This document shows, piece by piece, positions 44,992 through 54,493 of a stretch of 64,000 nucleotides of DNA. The stretch lies in NCBI GenBank assembly GCA_963815355.1, contig CAWFGJ010000018.1, positions 1 through 64,000 on the forward strand, read 5' to 3'. The notes beneath the pieces are model-generated. The model saw nothing but the letters and a program-made list of their open reading frames with translations. It made no database searches and had not been told where the DNA came from. The DNA is from JAPUEK01 sp963815355 (GTDB lineage: Bacteria; Pseudomonadota; Alphaproteobacteria; Rhodobacterales; Rhodobacteraceae). Numbering within the stretch: position 1 is the stretch's first letter; the number at the start of each line of letters is the position of its first letter. The position numbers were made by a program, and so were the translations under genes.

Positions 44992-45969
44992 ATGTGGGAT
45001 TTTTCCATCTCTGCCGCCCTTGGTTTGATGCGGCGCACGGCGCCGTTCTTGGTTTTTCGGGTGATTGTCTATTTCGGTGTCACTGCTGCATTGATCATAG
45101 CAACGGGCACCGGGGCCGGGGTCGGCTGGGGCATCGGGGCGTTCGGGGATGAAAACTTCCGCATAAACTCAATCTTCTATGGCGGTATTCTGGGCTTTAG
45201 CGTCACCGCGGGGATCGTATTTTTCCTTCGGGATTATCTGCTGTATATCGTGAAGGCTGGCCACATTGCCGTCATGGTTGAAATCATGCAGGGTGGCGAT
45301 GTGCCGGGTGGGCAGGGGCAGATCACCTATGCCAAGAGCGTGGTGACTGAGCGGTTCGGGCAGGCATCGGCACTCTTTGCTTTGGATCAGGTGATCAAAG
45401 GCGTGGTTGGCGCGGTTACGGGTTTGTTGCAGGGGCTGTTGATGATTTTGCCTATCCCGGGGCTCGACCGGGTGATGGGCCTTTTGCGCGCCTATCTGCG
45501 GCTTGCCGTTGGATTGGTGGACGAGGTGATCCTTGCCCATGCGATCAAGACCAAGGCGGAAAACCCATGGAATTCAGCCCGTGAGGCGCTGGTGCTTTAT
45601 GCGCAAAACGCACGGCCCATGCTGGTGAATGCGGCTTGGTTGACACTGATCGTCTACGGCCTGTCGTTTGTGGTGTTCTTGCTGATGCTCGCCCCCGCAG
45701 CAGCGGTGGTTTATGTCATGCCGGGAGCTTGGGCGGCGGGCGGTTTTGTCTTTGCGCTGGTGTTTGCGTGGGCGGTCAAGGCCGCGTTGATAGAGCCCTT
45801 TGCCATCGCCTGTCTGCTGCAGGTGTTCTTCAAGGTGACAGAAGGGCAGGTTCCGAACCCGGAATGGGAGGCAAAACTGACCAGCGCCTCAACAAAATTC
45901 AAGTCTATGGGAGAGAAGGCGCTTGCATGGGGGGGCGCGCGGTTTGGCGGGCGGAATGCTGCGTTGTAA
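44992..45969 (+). CDS. conserved integral membrane protein of unknown function
   Basis: A 325-residue protein with about six membrane segments, including VFRVIVYFGVTAALIIATG, GILGFSVTAGIVFFLRDYLLYI, the glycine/leucine-rich AVTGLLQGLLMILPIPG and LTLIVYGLSFVVFLLMLAPA. A polar central region carries TYAKSVVTERFGQASALFALDQ. The ATG at 44992 has AGGAG upstream. It is free-standing. No enzyme or transporter motif is visible, so I assign no function. Confidence 0.75.
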   Translation: MWDFSISAALGLMRRTAPFLVFRVIVYFGVTAALIIATGTGAGVGWGIGAFGDENFRINSIFYGGILGFSVTAGIVFFLRDYLLYIVKAGHIAVMVEIMQGGDVPGGQGQITYAKSVVTERFGQASALFALDQVIKGVVGAVTGLLQGLLMILPIPGLDRVMGLLRAYLRLAVGLVDEVILAHAIKTKAENPWNSAREALVLYAQNARPMLVNAAWLTLIVYGLSFVVFLLMLAPAAAVVYVMPGAWAAGGFVFALVFAWAVKAALIEPFAIACLLQVFFKVTEGQVPNPEWEAKLTSASTKFKSMGEKALAWGGARFGGRNAAL

Positions 45970-46137
45970 ATGGTGTATTGGGGACACCCGTTCAGCTTTT
46001 GGGCTACGGCGGGCTGAGTTGCTCTGCTGCGACTAAAAAACCGCAGGTGGGCGACGGTTTGTTGCCTTGGGCCGTTGCTCCGCCCCGGTAACTGTGGCAA
46101 GACGGTAAGAGGTAAAACTAGACCGGTGAGTTCAGAG

Positions 46138-46791
46138 ATGAGTGAATACGCCACCCGTCGAGTGACGATGGTAGATACGCAAGTTCGCCCGTCGGACGTG
46201 ACGAAGTTCCCGATTATCGAGGCGATGCTTGCTGTGCCGCGTGAAGTCTACGTTCCGCAGGACAGGCAAGAGGCGGCCTATGTCGGGGAAAATGTTGCTA
46301 TCGGTGTGAACCGGGTCGTGCTTGAAGCGCGAACTCTGGCCAAGATGCTGGACGCATTGGATGTTCAGCCAGGCGAATTGGTCTTGGACGTGGGCGCTGG
46401 CTATGGATATTCGTCGGCCGTGATCGCGCGTCTTGCTGAGGCGGTTGTGGCCGTCGAGGAAGATGAGGCGCTGGCAGCCGAAGCGCTGCGCCGTTTGGCC
46501 GATCAGGGCGTTGATAATGCGGTGGTGATTGTCGGGCCTTTGGCTAAGGGCAATGCCAAGCATGGCCCCTATGACGTGATCGTTATTCAAGGTGGGGTGG
46601 AAGCCCTTCCGGCTGATCTGGCTGCACAGTTGAAAGACGGTGGGCGGATTGGGGCCTTGTTTATGGAAGGCGCATTGGGCGTGGTCCGGATTGGGCATAA
46701 GGCCGACGGTCGGATCGTGTGGCGCTTTGCTTTCAACGCGGCGGCGCCGATCTTGCCAGGTTTTGCGGCAGAGCGGGCTTTCGCGCTTTGA
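46138..46791 (+). CDS. pcm: protein-L-isoaspartate O-methyltransferase
   Basis: SAM-dependent methyltransferase of 217 residues in the Pcm family, which repairs isoaspartyl damage. The SAM loop is VLDVGAGYGYSSAVIARLAEAVVAVEED, preceded by the family pattern VLEARTLAKMLDALDVQPGELV. In many alphaproteobacteria this gene precedes tolC, as here. The N-terminal substrate pocket differs from that of classical Pcm, and alphaproteobacterial members may have another role. The start codon has no strong ribosome site. Confidence 0.85.
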   Translation: MSEYATRRVTMVDTQVRPSDVTKFPIIEAMLAVPREVYVPQDRQEAAYVGENVAIGVNRVVLEARTLAKMLDALDVQPGELVLDVGAGYGYSSAVIARLAEAVVAVEEDEALAAEALRRLADQGVDNAVVIVGPLAKGNAKHGPYDVIVIQGGVEALPADLAAQLKDGGRIGALFMEGALGVVRIGHKADGRIVWRFAFNAAAPILPGFAAERAFAL

Positions 46792-46898
46792 GGTGTGGGC
46801 CATCTGGCCCGTTGAACTTTGCCCCTGCGATTTCGCGCGGGGGTAAGACTGTGACAAGTCCGACATTTTCAGGTCGGGCGAGAACATTGGCGGCAGAT

Positions 46899-48284
46899 AT
46901 GCGCACTTTCGTTAAAACTCTTGGGTTTACTGTAGCGATGCTGGCAGCTCCGGTCGTGGCGAGTGCCGAAACGCTGGCCGATGCCTTGGCGGCGGCTTAC
47001 AAGAGCTCCAACCTGCTGGACCAGAACCAAGCTGTTTTGCGAGCGACCGACGAAGACGCGGCGATTGCGGTCGCGAATCTGCGCCCGGTTGTGAATTTCG
47101 TCGTGCAGGGCGGGTGGCGGCACTACGACAACGGCTTTACGTCGACCACCTTTACCAACACGAATTACGAAGCTTTGAGCGGATCTATCGGTTTGACCGC
47201 CAGCATGGTGCTTTGGGCCGGGGGCCGGGGGCAGCTTGGTGTGCAGGTCGCCAAAGAGACGGTTTTGTCCACACGTCAGGCACTGGTCGGTGTTGAGCAG
47301 CAGGTGCTGCTGTCGGCCGTATCAGCCTATGTGAATGTGCGTTTGCAGTCCGAAATCGTGGCGTTGCGCGAATCCAATTTGCGGGTGATCTCGCAGGAAT
47401 TGCGCGCGGCCAAAGATCGCTTTGAAGTGGGCGAGGTCACTTTGACCGACGTCTCGCTTGCGGAAGCGGCGCAGGCGGCATCTAACGCCAATTTGGCCGC
47501 CGCACGCGGTCAATTGATGATTGCCCGGGAACGCTACAAGGCCGTTACCGGAGCCTATCCGGGCAACCTTCAGGGTTTGCCGAAGCCGCCGGCCACAGCC
47601 AAGACGCTGGAAGAGGCGAAATCGGTGGCTGAACGCACGCATCCCTCGATCAAGCAAATGCAGCATGAAGTGCGTGTTGCGGAACTGAACGTGCAGATTG
47701 CAAAGACCGTTTTGGGCCCGACCCTGAGCGGCAGCGTTTCGGCGTCAGAGGATCTGGATTCGGGCCTGGGCTCTGTCGGTGTTGATCTGTCGCTGAACCA
47801 GACGATTTATGCGGGCGGCAAAAACTCGGCCACCTATCGCAAGGCGCTTGCGGGTAAAGATGCCACGCGTTCAGGGATGTTGCAGACGTCGGTTCAGGTG
47901 GAAGAAGCGGTCGGTCAGGCTTGGGCAAATCTTGCTGTCGCCAGTGCATCGATCGCGGCAAGCCAGCAGCAGATCGAAGCCTCGCAAAAGGCCTTTGACG
48001 GGGTGCGCGAAGAGGCAACTCTTGGAGCACGGACCACGCTTGATGTGTTGAACGCAGAGCAAGACTTGCTGTCTGCGCGCGCTGCACGGCTGGAAGCCGA
48101 AGCGGGGCGCTATGTCGGCGTGTATAACCTTTTGGCGAGCATGGGTCTGTTGACCGCCGAGCATCTGAAGCTTGGCATCCCCACTTATGACCCTGAGGCC
48201 TATTACAATGCCGTTAAAGACGCGCCGCCCATGAGCGCGCAAGGCGCGAGATTGGATCGCATTCTCAAGAAGATTGGCAACTGA
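46899..48284 (+). CDS. tolC: TolC-family outer-membrane channel
   Basis: Outer-membrane factor of 461 residues that would serve type I secretion and efflux. It has a Sec signal peptide (TLGFTVAMLAAPVVASA), then ETLADALAAAYKSSNLLDQNQA, which is the start of the first helical repeat, and the repeat is seen again after residue ~230 (TLEEAKSVAERTHPSIKQ). NQTIYAGGKNSATYRKAL and TTLDVLNAEQDLLSARAARLEAE are family signatures. Start uncertain: a GTG at 46851 with GGGGGTAAG upstream would add 16 residues. It follows pcm, the common alphaproteobacterial order. Confidence 0.9.
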   Translation: MRTFVKTLGFTVAMLAAPVVASAETLADALAAAYKSSNLLDQNQAVLRATDEDAAIAVANLRPVVNFVVQGGWRHYDNGFTSTTFTNTNYEALSGSIGLTASMVLWAGGRGQLGVQVAKETVLSTRQALVGVEQQVLLSAVSAYVNVRLQSEIVALRESNLRVISQELRAAKDRFEVGEVTLTDVSLAEAAQAASNANLAAARGQLMIARERYKAVTGAYPGNLQGLPKPPATAKTLEEAKSVAERTHPSIKQMQHEVRVAELNVQIAKTVLGPTLSGSVSASEDLDSGLGSVGVDLSLNQTIYAGGKNSATYRKALAGKDATRSGMLQTSVQVEEAVGQAWANLAVASASIAASQQQIEASQKAFDGVREEATLGARTTLDVLNAEQDLLSARAARLEAEAGRYVGVYNLLASMGLLTAEHLKLGIPTYDPEAYYNAVKDAPPMSAQGARLDRILKKIGN

Positions 48285-48377
48285 TCTCCGCCGGGGGGCT
48301 TGCCTAATTCTTGTGTTAAGGACGGGCAGTCGCTACACTCTGTTGAAGAGGCTTGTGGTGATTTCAAAGGGGCTGAC

Positions 48378-49292
48378 ATGTCTGAACCGTTGAGTTCCTT
48401 CGAGATTGAGGATGTCTTGTCATCCATCCGGCGGCTTGTGTCGGAAGACATGCGCCCGGCACCGCGCGGCGCTTCCCCGCTTCGTGCTGAGCCTATCCGT
48501 GCGGACTTGGGGCGGCTTGATCTTGCGCGCTCCGAAGCGGACCGGATGGAAAACGGCAGAAATGGCAATGGCCGGGGAACGACTGTTCTGGGCGACAAGC
48601 TGATTCTGACGCCCGCTTTGCGGGTTGTTCAGGACGAGACTGCGGCGATTTCCGATGTGGTGGCAACATTGGGCGCCAAAGTCGCCGAGGCGCCACAGGA
48701 ATGGGAATCGGAGACAGGCGATGTCGGTCCTGCTGCCCTTCAGGTAAAGGGCGCTGACGCGGCTTTGAATTGGGCTGAAGAGGTCCAGTCCGAAGCGCCC
48801 GAGACGCAATTTGCTGGGCGCACTGATGAGGCCGTGGCGGATGACACGGTTGTCGCGGTGAGTGACGTCGGAACTGCCGAAGATCTGGCTGCGGCCGCTG
48901 TTTCGGATGGAGAAAGCCTGGCCGAGGTCGAGTTTATCCCCGCCGCATCTGAGGGGGCGGTTCCCGGATGGGCGCAGACAGCCACTGTCGAAGATGAAGA
49001 CAGCCCGCGGCCTGACCCCTGGATGGATGCAACGGTTGAGCCGGACGCGGCTTGGGCCGATGCCGCCGAGGCCGAGGCCTTGCGTGAGTTGCAGGCCGCA
49101 CCCGTGTCTGATGTACCGGACGACGCGGTGATGGATGAGATGCGTTTTGAAGAGGAAGTGTTGCGCGAATTGGTGCGCGACATCATCCGCGAAGAATTGC
49201 AGGGTCGTTTGGGCGAACGTATCACACGCAACATCCGCAAACTTGTGCGTGCCGAAGTGGCACAGGCGTTGGCGGCGCGGGATTTGTCCTGA
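48378..49292 (+). CDS. PopZ/DUF2497-like polar organiser protein
   Basis: Acidic, low-complexity protein of 304 residues. A short N-terminal helix (SSFEIEDVLSSIRRLVSED) and a C-terminal helical block (EEVLRELVRDIIREELQGRLGERITRNIRKLVRAEVAQAL) flank a long disordered Asp/Glu/Ala-rich region. This is the architecture of PopZ (DUF2497), which condenses at the cell pole and anchors chromosome and signalling proteins. Position after pcm and tolC agrees with the usual alphaproteobacterial order, although valS does not follow here. The C-terminal block differs from the Caulobacter form, so the name is a proposal. Confidence 0.6.
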   Translation: MSEPLSSFEIEDVLSSIRRLVSEDMRPAPRGASPLRAEPIRADLGRLDLARSEADRMENGRNGNGRGTTVLGDKLILTPALRVVQDETAAISDVVATLGAKVAEAPQEWESETGDVGPAALQVKGADAALNWAEEVQSEAPETQFAGRTDEAVADDTVVAVSDVGTAEDLAAAAVSDGESLAEVEFIPAASEGAVPGWAQTATVEDEDSPRPDPWMDATVEPDAAWADAAEAEALRELQAAPVSDVPDDAVMDEMRFEEEVLRELVRDIIREELQGRLGERITRNIRKLVRAEVAQALAARDLS

Positions 49293-49324
49293 CCGAGGGC
49301 AGACATCGTTCTTTGCAGACATGA

Positions 49325-49356
49325 AAAAACGCGCCTTGAGGGGCGCGTTTTTCTTT
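49325..49356. terminator. bidirectional intrinsic terminator
   Basis: Stem AAAAACGCGCC / GGCGCGTTTTT with a 6-base loop (49325-49352) followed by CTTTT, with an A run on the other side. It lies between two convergent genes (PopZ-like and the DUF6280-type protein) and can end transcription from both. Confidence 0.88.
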
Positions 49357-49372
49357 TAGTGATCTGGTTGGA

Positions 49373-49702
49373 TCAGGCGGCTTCGGCCTGTTCCAATTCC
49401 AGAGCGTGGCGGCGTTCGCTTTCTTCGCGCGACAGCGCGACAGAGGTGCGAACCCCTTTGGAAACGAATTCCATCAACCCTTTGACAACCCGTTCGTTCG
49501 GGTCGATCCCGGCGCAGGACAAGACTTCACGCCCATCACGCGACCGCGCCCAACGGGCGATCTGATCAGGGCCATTGCCATATTTTTTGTCATCGGCGAT
49601 TGCATCGTCGAGGGCCGCCAAGACAACCGCCGCAAAAAGCTTGCGGGCGCGTTGGCCTTGTTCAAAGTTGAAGGCTGTGCTGTCAACGGTATCGAGCATC
49701 AC
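49373..49702 (-). CDS. DUF6280-type small protein
   Basis: A 109-residue cytosolic protein, mostly helical, with FNFEQGQRARKLFAAVVLAALDDAIADDKKYGNGPDQIARWARSRDGREVLSCAGIDP as the recognisable part. I believe it belongs to the DUF6280 group, common in Rhodobacteraceae, with no known function. It starts with two adjacent ATGs (49702, 49699). It is convergent with the PopZ-like gene over a shared terminator and divergent from efp. Confidence 0.65.
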   Translation of the reverse strand: MMLDTVDSTAFNFEQGQRARKLFAAVVLAALDDAIADDKKYGNGPDQIARWARSRDGREVLSCAGIDPNERVVKGLMEFVSKGVRTSVALSREESERRHALELEQAEAA

Positions 49703-49917
49703 CTGATCCTTTTTATTCTTGCTCTTGTCTTTCTCGCGTCTCGTGCTTGTAACGGTTTAGTAACGATTCGGGCCTTCGCTTTTGGAATAACTGCCATGCG
49801 TAGGGCGCATAGCTAACCGTAAACCACCACCGCATCTAGTCTGCTTGCACAGGGACAACCCTCCATATATAGGATCGCGTTGAGTTCCTTCAACCTTTTG
49901 ACAAGGTTTTGCCGAAA

Positions 49918-50481
49918 ATGGCCAAGATCAACGGAAACGAAATCAAACCCGGCATGGTGCTGGAGCATGACGGTGGCCTTTGGGCTGCCGTGAAGGCTAA
50001 CCATGTAAAGCCCGGAAAAGGCGGCGCTTTCGCTCAGGTTGAGCTGAAAAATCTCCGCGACGGACGCAAGCTGAATGAGCGCTTTCGGTCCGAAGACAAG
50101 GTCGACGAAGTCCGGCTCGAAAACAAGGATCAGCAGTTCTTGTATGAGACGGATGGCCGTCTGGTGTTCATGGATGCCGAAACCTACGAGCAGGTCGAGA
50201 TCGATGCCGAGCTTTTGGGTGACCGCCGCCCGTTCCTGCAGGACGGGATGATCGCAACGCTGCGGTACTATGGTGAAGAGGCCTTGTCGGTTGCTTTGCC
50301 GCAAAAGGTAAAGTGCCGGGTCGCTGAGACCGAACCCGTTCAAAAGGGCCAGACGGCGAGCGGCAGCTTCAAACCTGCGATCCTCGACAACGGTGTGCGG
50401 ATCATGATCCCGCCCTTCGTCGGTCAGGATGACGACATCATCGTGCACACCGAACTGATGGAATACAGCGAGCGGGCCTGA
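49918..50481 (+). CDS. efp: elongation factor P
   Basis: Translation factor of 187 residues that relieves stalling at polyproline sequences. All three beta domains can be followed: GNEIKPGMVLEHDGGLWAAVKANHVKPGKGGAF (I), then VLMFMDAETYEQ-like (II) and C-terminal GTVARAI-type residues replaced by FVGQDDDIIVHTELMEYSERA (III). The modifiable Lys34 at the domain I loop tip (PGK34GG) is present. No modification gene (epmA/epmB) is in the window. The ATG at 49918 is preferred to a TTG 9 bases upstream. Confidence 0.95.
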   Translation: MAKINGNEIKPGMVLEHDGGLWAAVKANHVKPGKGGAFAQVELKNLRDGRKLNERFRSEDKVDEVRLENKDQQFLYETDGRLVFMDAETYEQVEIDAELLGDRRPFLQDGMIATLRYYGEEALSVALPQKVKCRVAETEPVQKGQTASGSFKPAILDNGVRIMIPPFVGQDDDIIVHTELMEYSERA

Positions 50482-50520
50482 TCGGCACCGTCGCACGGGC
50501 TATGGCCCGAGAGTGAATGG

Positions 50521-50550
50521 GGGCTGTCCTTTGGGGCGGCCCTTTTCGTT
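50521..50550 (+). terminator. intrinsic terminator after efp
   Basis: Stem GGGCTGTCC / GGGCGGCCC (two G-U wobbles) with a 4-base loop, then TTTTCGTT. It ends 40-70 bases after the efp stop and precedes the convergent ygfZ-like gene. Confidence 0.75.
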
Positions 50551-50555
50551 TGTGC

Positions 50556-51335
50556 CTAGCTATCGACCATTGGGTGCCAGAGCCGTGCCCCGGCTGCCTG
50601 CATCTCGCCCGTTGCTTGGTCGTGGCGCAGGTGGGCAAGGGCAAAGCCATTCGCTTGGGTGAACAGGCGCCCGACCGTTTTCCCATTGGCGGTGATTTCG
50701 GTGCCGATGGGGGCGGCACCGTCAACGGCAAGACGCACCAGACCTTTTTTCAACTCGGTCTTGTGTTTCATCCGCGCGGTCACTTCTTGGCCGACATAGC
50801 AGCCCTTGCGGAAGTCAACGCCGTGGAGCCGCTCAAACCCGGTTTCCAAGATATAGCTGTCGTCCGGGATCAGCTCTATTCCGGTTTCTGGAATGACGTG
50901 GGTGACGCGCAACTGGTCCCAGTCGATGGTCGGGGTTCCGGTTGAGATGCCCTGCCGCCATGCCCGCCAGCCAAGTGCGGGGTGGCGCGGATCGGGCAGG
51001 GCGTCGGTTGGGGGCTCACCTAGGCCTCGGATCACGCTTAGGTCGGTGAGGGCGATCTGAACGTCGGCGCGCAGGCGGTACAGGGTCAGGCGGCGCAGCG
51101 TGGCGTCGGCGATCGACTCTTTGATATCCAGCAACAGCCGCCCGCCTTGCGCCACCACAAAGAAATCCGCGAGATATTTGCCCTGAGGGCTGAGAAGTGC
51201 CGCCCACACCGCCCCATCCTGTTTTGCGAGCCGAAGCACGTCATTGGACACCAGACCTTGCAGAAACGTCAGAGCATCCCCGCCCGTAAGGGCGTAGACG
51301 CGGCGGTCGGTTGCGGGTTCGCCTTGGGGCGACAT
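50556..51335 (-). CDS. YgfZ/GcvT-type folate-binding protein
   Basis: Protein of 259 residues of the COG0354 group, which assists iron-sulphur cluster enzymes (E. coli YgfZ) using tetrahydrofolate. The conserved motif KGCYVGQEVTARMKHK carries the functional Cys. The N-terminal part, FLQGLVSNDV...LLSPQGKYLADFFV, is also characteristic. The ATG at 51335 lies 1 base after the ABC exporter stop. It overlaps or abuts the exporter gene, suggesting cotranscription. Confidence 0.9.
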   Translation of the reverse strand: MSPQGEPATDRRVYALTGGDALTFLQGLVSNDVLRLAKQDGAVWAALLSPQGKYLADFFVVAQGGRLLLDIKESIADATLRRLTLYRLRADVQIALTDLSVIRGLGEPPTDALPDPRHPALGWRAWRQGISTGTPTIDWDQLRVTHVIPETGIELIPDDSYILETGFERLHGVDFRKGCYVGQEVTARMKHKTELKKGLVRLAVDGAAPIGTEITANGKTVGRLFTQANGFALAHLRHDQATGEMQAAGARLWHPMVDS

Positions 51336-51336
51336 A

Positions 51337-53196
51337 TCAGGAGTCCTTGAACTGAAGCTGGTAGAGTTGGGCGTATCGCCCACCACGGGCAAGGAGCGCG
51401 TCGTGGTGACCTTCCTCGACGAGTTGGCCTTGGTCCAGCACGATTATTCGGTCGGCTTGACGGACGGTCGCGAGCCGGTGCGCGATAACCAGAGTTGTGC
51501 GCCCATTGGCAGCGCTGTTGAGTGCCTCTGCGACGGCGGCCTCGGATTGGGCGTCCAGCGCCGAGGTTGCTTCATCCAGCAGCAAGACCGGCGCATCTTG
51601 CATCAGCGCACGCGCGATCGCGACACGCTGGCGTTGGCCGCCCGACAGCCCCGACCCGCGCGGGCCAACCGGGGTATCAAGCCCCTGCGGCAAGGCGGCA
51701 AGAAAGGCTGTCACATGGGCCGCGGTGAGGGCACGGTCCAGCGCCGCCTGCGGGGGTGTTTGGCCTAGGGTCACGTTCTCTCGCAGAGTTTCGTCAAAAA
51801 GCGCTAAGTCTTGGGTTACCGTGGCAAAGAGGCGACGCAGGTCCGTCAATGCCAGGTCGGCGCTGTCGACCCCGCCCAAGAAGATGCGCCCGGCCTGTGG
51901 ATCGAGCAGCCCGGTCAGCAAGTGGAAGATGGTCGATTTCCCCGCGCCGGAGGCCCCGACAATCGCCGTCACCTCACCCGCCTTCGCGGTGAAGCTGAGG
52001 CCGCGCAAGACGGCTTGGTCGCCGTGCGCAAACGCGACCGCTTCGAACCGGATATCTGGCGGCCCAGAGGGGGGCAGGACGCGGCTGGTTGCCGGGTGGC
52101 CATCTGCGGGGGCGGTATCAAACAGAGCGTAGATGCGCGCGAGGCTGGCCGCTGCGACCTGCCAAGCGCCCGACAATTCCCCCAGACGGCGGATCGGCTG
52201 AAACGTGAGCGCCATCGCGGTGAAAAAGGACATGAATTCACCGGTCGTGCGGGCGCCGCTGGCGAGTTGGTTGCCCGCCATCAGCAGCACCGCAAAAAAG
52301 CCAAGCCCGGTGACGATATCCAACATGCCGGGCATGAGCATCCGGCCAAAGGCGGTTTTCACCTCGGCGGCGCGGATCAGGTTCAGGACTTGGGCAAAGC
52401 GGGACGCCTGATAGCTTTCCATCCGGTTCAGTTTAACCGCTTGAATACCGTGGAATATCTCATCTAGGCGCGTGGCGCGCAGGCCGGCTTGCTCGCGCAG
52501 AAGCACGGATTTGCGCCGGATGTAGCGCTGCAACAGGGCCGATGGCAGGATAAGCAACGGTGCCCCGATAAGCGAGGCCAGCGTCCAGCGCGGATCAATC
52601 GACAGCGCCACACCAAACAAGATCACAAGGCCGAAAAGATCCCGGCCAAGCCCGGTAACAAGGCTGGACCAGATCGACTGCACGGCCAATGTGTCACCTT
52701 GCACCCGTTCGATCAGCACGCCGGGGGCGTTGCGTTGAAAGAATGGGCCATCCAGCCGAAGGAGGTGGCGCAAGAGATCAAGTTGCATGGCCGCAGAGAC
52801 ACGTTGGGTCACCGCAGCGATGAGCGTCCGGCCGGAAACGGTCGCAACGGCACGCAGCGCGAATAGGCCAAAGATCGCGAGGCCAATCGTCCAGACAGCC
52901 CCGCCGCCGCCGGGTGCCAAGACTTGATCAAACAGGGGTTCAATCATGCGGCTGAGCGCGCCAAGTGTGGCCCCCTCCACCGCCATGAGTGTGAAAGCCA
53001 AGGCGATCAGCCCTGACTGCGACCGCAGGTAGGTTCGCCAGAGGCGGGCAAACAGGCGCTTCTCGGCGACGGCAACAGGTGAGGCAGCCATTTCAGCCGC
53101 AGGCATTGGCGAATGATCGGGGTTTGGCGAGCGGGTGGCGGGGTCGGGCAAGGGCGTGGCCTTTCCAGGCAGGATGGTAGAAGGGTCTAGCCCCAT
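51337..53196 (-). CDS. MsbA-type ABC exporter (membrane domain fused to ATPase)
   Basis: Half-transporter of 619 residues; such proteins dimerise in the inner membrane to flip lipids or export hydrophobic compounds. Residues about 55-350 hold six membrane helices (LAFTLMAVEGATLGALSRM at the first). The ATPase follows, with Walker A IVGASGAGKSTIFHLL, the signature LSGGQRQRVAIARAL and Walker B PVLLLDEATSALD. It resembles lipid A flippases and multidrug exporters; context does not choose. Start uncertain: the first ~30 residues are Pro-rich and later ATGs (53106, 53091) also lack ribosome sites. Confidence 0.88.
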   Translation of the reverse strand: MGLDPSTILPGKATPLPDPATRSPNPDHSPMPAAEMAASPVAVAEKRLFARLWRTYLRSQSGLIALAFTLMAVEGATLGALSRMIEPLFDQVLAPGGGGAVWTIGLAIFGLFALRAVATVSGRTLIAAVTQRVSAAMQLDLLRHLLRLDGPFFQRNAPGVLIERVQGDTLAVQSIWSSLVTGLGRDLFGLVILFGVALSIDPRWTLASLIGAPLLILPSALLQRYIRRKSVLLREQAGLRATRLDEIFHGIQAVKLNRMESYQASRFAQVLNLIRAAEVKTAFGRMLMPGMLDIVTGLGFFAVLLMAGNQLASGARTTGEFMSFFTAMALTFQPIRRLGELSGAWQVAAASLARIYALFDTAPADGHPATSRVLPPSGPPDIRFEAVAFAHGDQAVLRGLSFTAKAGEVTAIVGASGAGKSTIFHLLTGLLDPQAGRIFLGGVDSADLALTDLRRLFATVTQDLALFDETLRENVTLGQTPPQAALDRALTAAHVTAFLAALPQGLDTPVGPRGSGLSGGQRQRVAIARALMQDAPVLLLDEATSALDAQSEAAVAEALNSAANGRTTLVIAHRLATVRQADRIIVLDQGQLVEEGHHDALLARGGRYAQLYQLQFKDS

Positions 53197-53281
53197 GGGC
53201 AGGTGCTGGCAAGCGCGCAGCCCGCATTGACCTTGTTCAAGCCGCCCGTTAGCCCTTGCGCATAGTGTTTAGGAGCCAGAG

Positions 53282-54493
53282 ATGAGCCTTTCCAACGGTC
53301 GCCCTTATCTTGCCATTCCCGGCCCATCGGTCATGCCGGATCGAGTGCTGGCTGCGATGCATCAAGGATCGCCAAATATCTATGCGGGGCCCTTGGTCGA
53401 GATGGTGGAAACGCTGTGGCCAGACCTGAAAGAACTGGCGGGAACCAAGTGTCACGTGGCGGCGTATATTGCCAATGGTCACGCGCTTTGGGAGGCGGCG
53501 AATGCCAATCTGTTTTCGCGCGGCGATCGGGTGCTGTTGGTCTCGACCGGGCAGTTCGGGCTGAGTTGGACCAATGCCGCTCGGGCTATGGGGATCGATG
53601 TGGAGGTGCTGGATTTCGGCAAATCTACTCCGGTGGATATGGGGCGGGTAGAAGAGGCGCTGCGGGCGGACACGGGGCACAGGTTCAAGGCGTTGTTGAG
53701 CACCCATGTTGATACGGCCTCCTCCATCCGCACGGATGTGCGGGGATTGCGTGCGGCTTTGGATGCGGCGGCGCATCCAGCCTTGTTGGTGATCGATTGC
53801 ATCGCGTCGCTGGGGTGTGACGAATACCGGATGGATGACTGGGGGGTCGACGTAACGGTGGCGGCCAGCCAAAAGGGGCTGATGACGCCGCCCGGCATGG
53901 GCTTTGTCTGGTTTTCTGACAAGGCGCGGGCGGCGTGTCGGACGTCGGATCTGCGCACCCCGTATTGGGATTGGGAGCCCCGCGCCAATGGGACCGAATT
54001 CTGGCAATACTGGAATGGCACTGCGCCCACACATCACCTGTTCGGCCTGCGCGAGGCGCTGACGATGCTCTTGCGCGAAGAGGGGCTACCAGCGGTCTGG
54101 GCCCGGCATGAGGCCTTGGCAGGGGCGGTCTGGGCCGCATTTGACGCATGGGGCGCGGGGCATCCCGCGATTGCAATGAACGTGGCTGACCCGCTGTTCC
54201 GTTCGCGCGCTGTGACGGCCGCACGCTTTGGTGCGCCCCATGCCACCCGCCTGCGCGACTGGTGCGAAAAGAAAGCCGGGGTGACCTTGGGCATCGGGCT
54301 AGGCATGGCTCCGCCCGGTGATCCGGCCTACCATGGCTTTTTGCGCGTGGCACATATGGGGCATGTGAACGCCCATATGACACTGGGCGCTTTGGCGGTG
54401 ATGGAGGCAGGGATGCTCGCATTGGACATCCCGCATGGTTCAGGCGGGATCGCGGCGGCGACGGGCGTGATTGCAAAGGCTGCGGGGGCGTGA
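53282..54493 (+). CDS. class V PLP aminotransferase, serine/aspartate-glyoxylate type
   Basis: PLP enzyme of 403 residues. The N-terminal PYLAIPGPSVMPDRVLAAM and the Schiff-base lysine in VAASQKGLMTPPGMGFVWFS are typical of serine-glyoxylate, alanine-glyoxylate and aspartate-glyoxylate (BhcA-like) aminotransferases. In Rhodobacteraceae close relatives work in the serine cycle-related or beta-hydroxyaspartate pathway, but neither pathway's other genes are near, so the substrate pair is left open. Its stop overlaps the EamA transporter start. Confidence 0.85.
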   Translation: MSLSNGRPYLAIPGPSVMPDRVLAAMHQGSPNIYAGPLVEMVETLWPDLKELAGTKCHVAAYIANGHALWEAANANLFSRGDRVLLVSTGQFGLSWTNAARAMGIDVEVLDFGKSTPVDMGRVEEALRADTGHRFKALLSTHVDTASSIRTDVRGLRAALDAAAHPALLVIDCIASLGCDEYRMDDWGVDVTVAASQKGLMTPPGMGFVWFSDKARAACRTSDLRTPYWDWEPRANGTEFWQYWNGTAPTHHLFGLREALTMLLREEGLPAVWARHEALAGAVWAAFDAWGAGHPAIAMNVADPLFRSRAVTAARFGAPHATRLRDWCEKKAGVTLGIGLGMAPPGDPAYHGFLRVAHMGHVNAHMTLGALAVMEAGMLALDIPHGSGGIAAATGVIAKAAGA

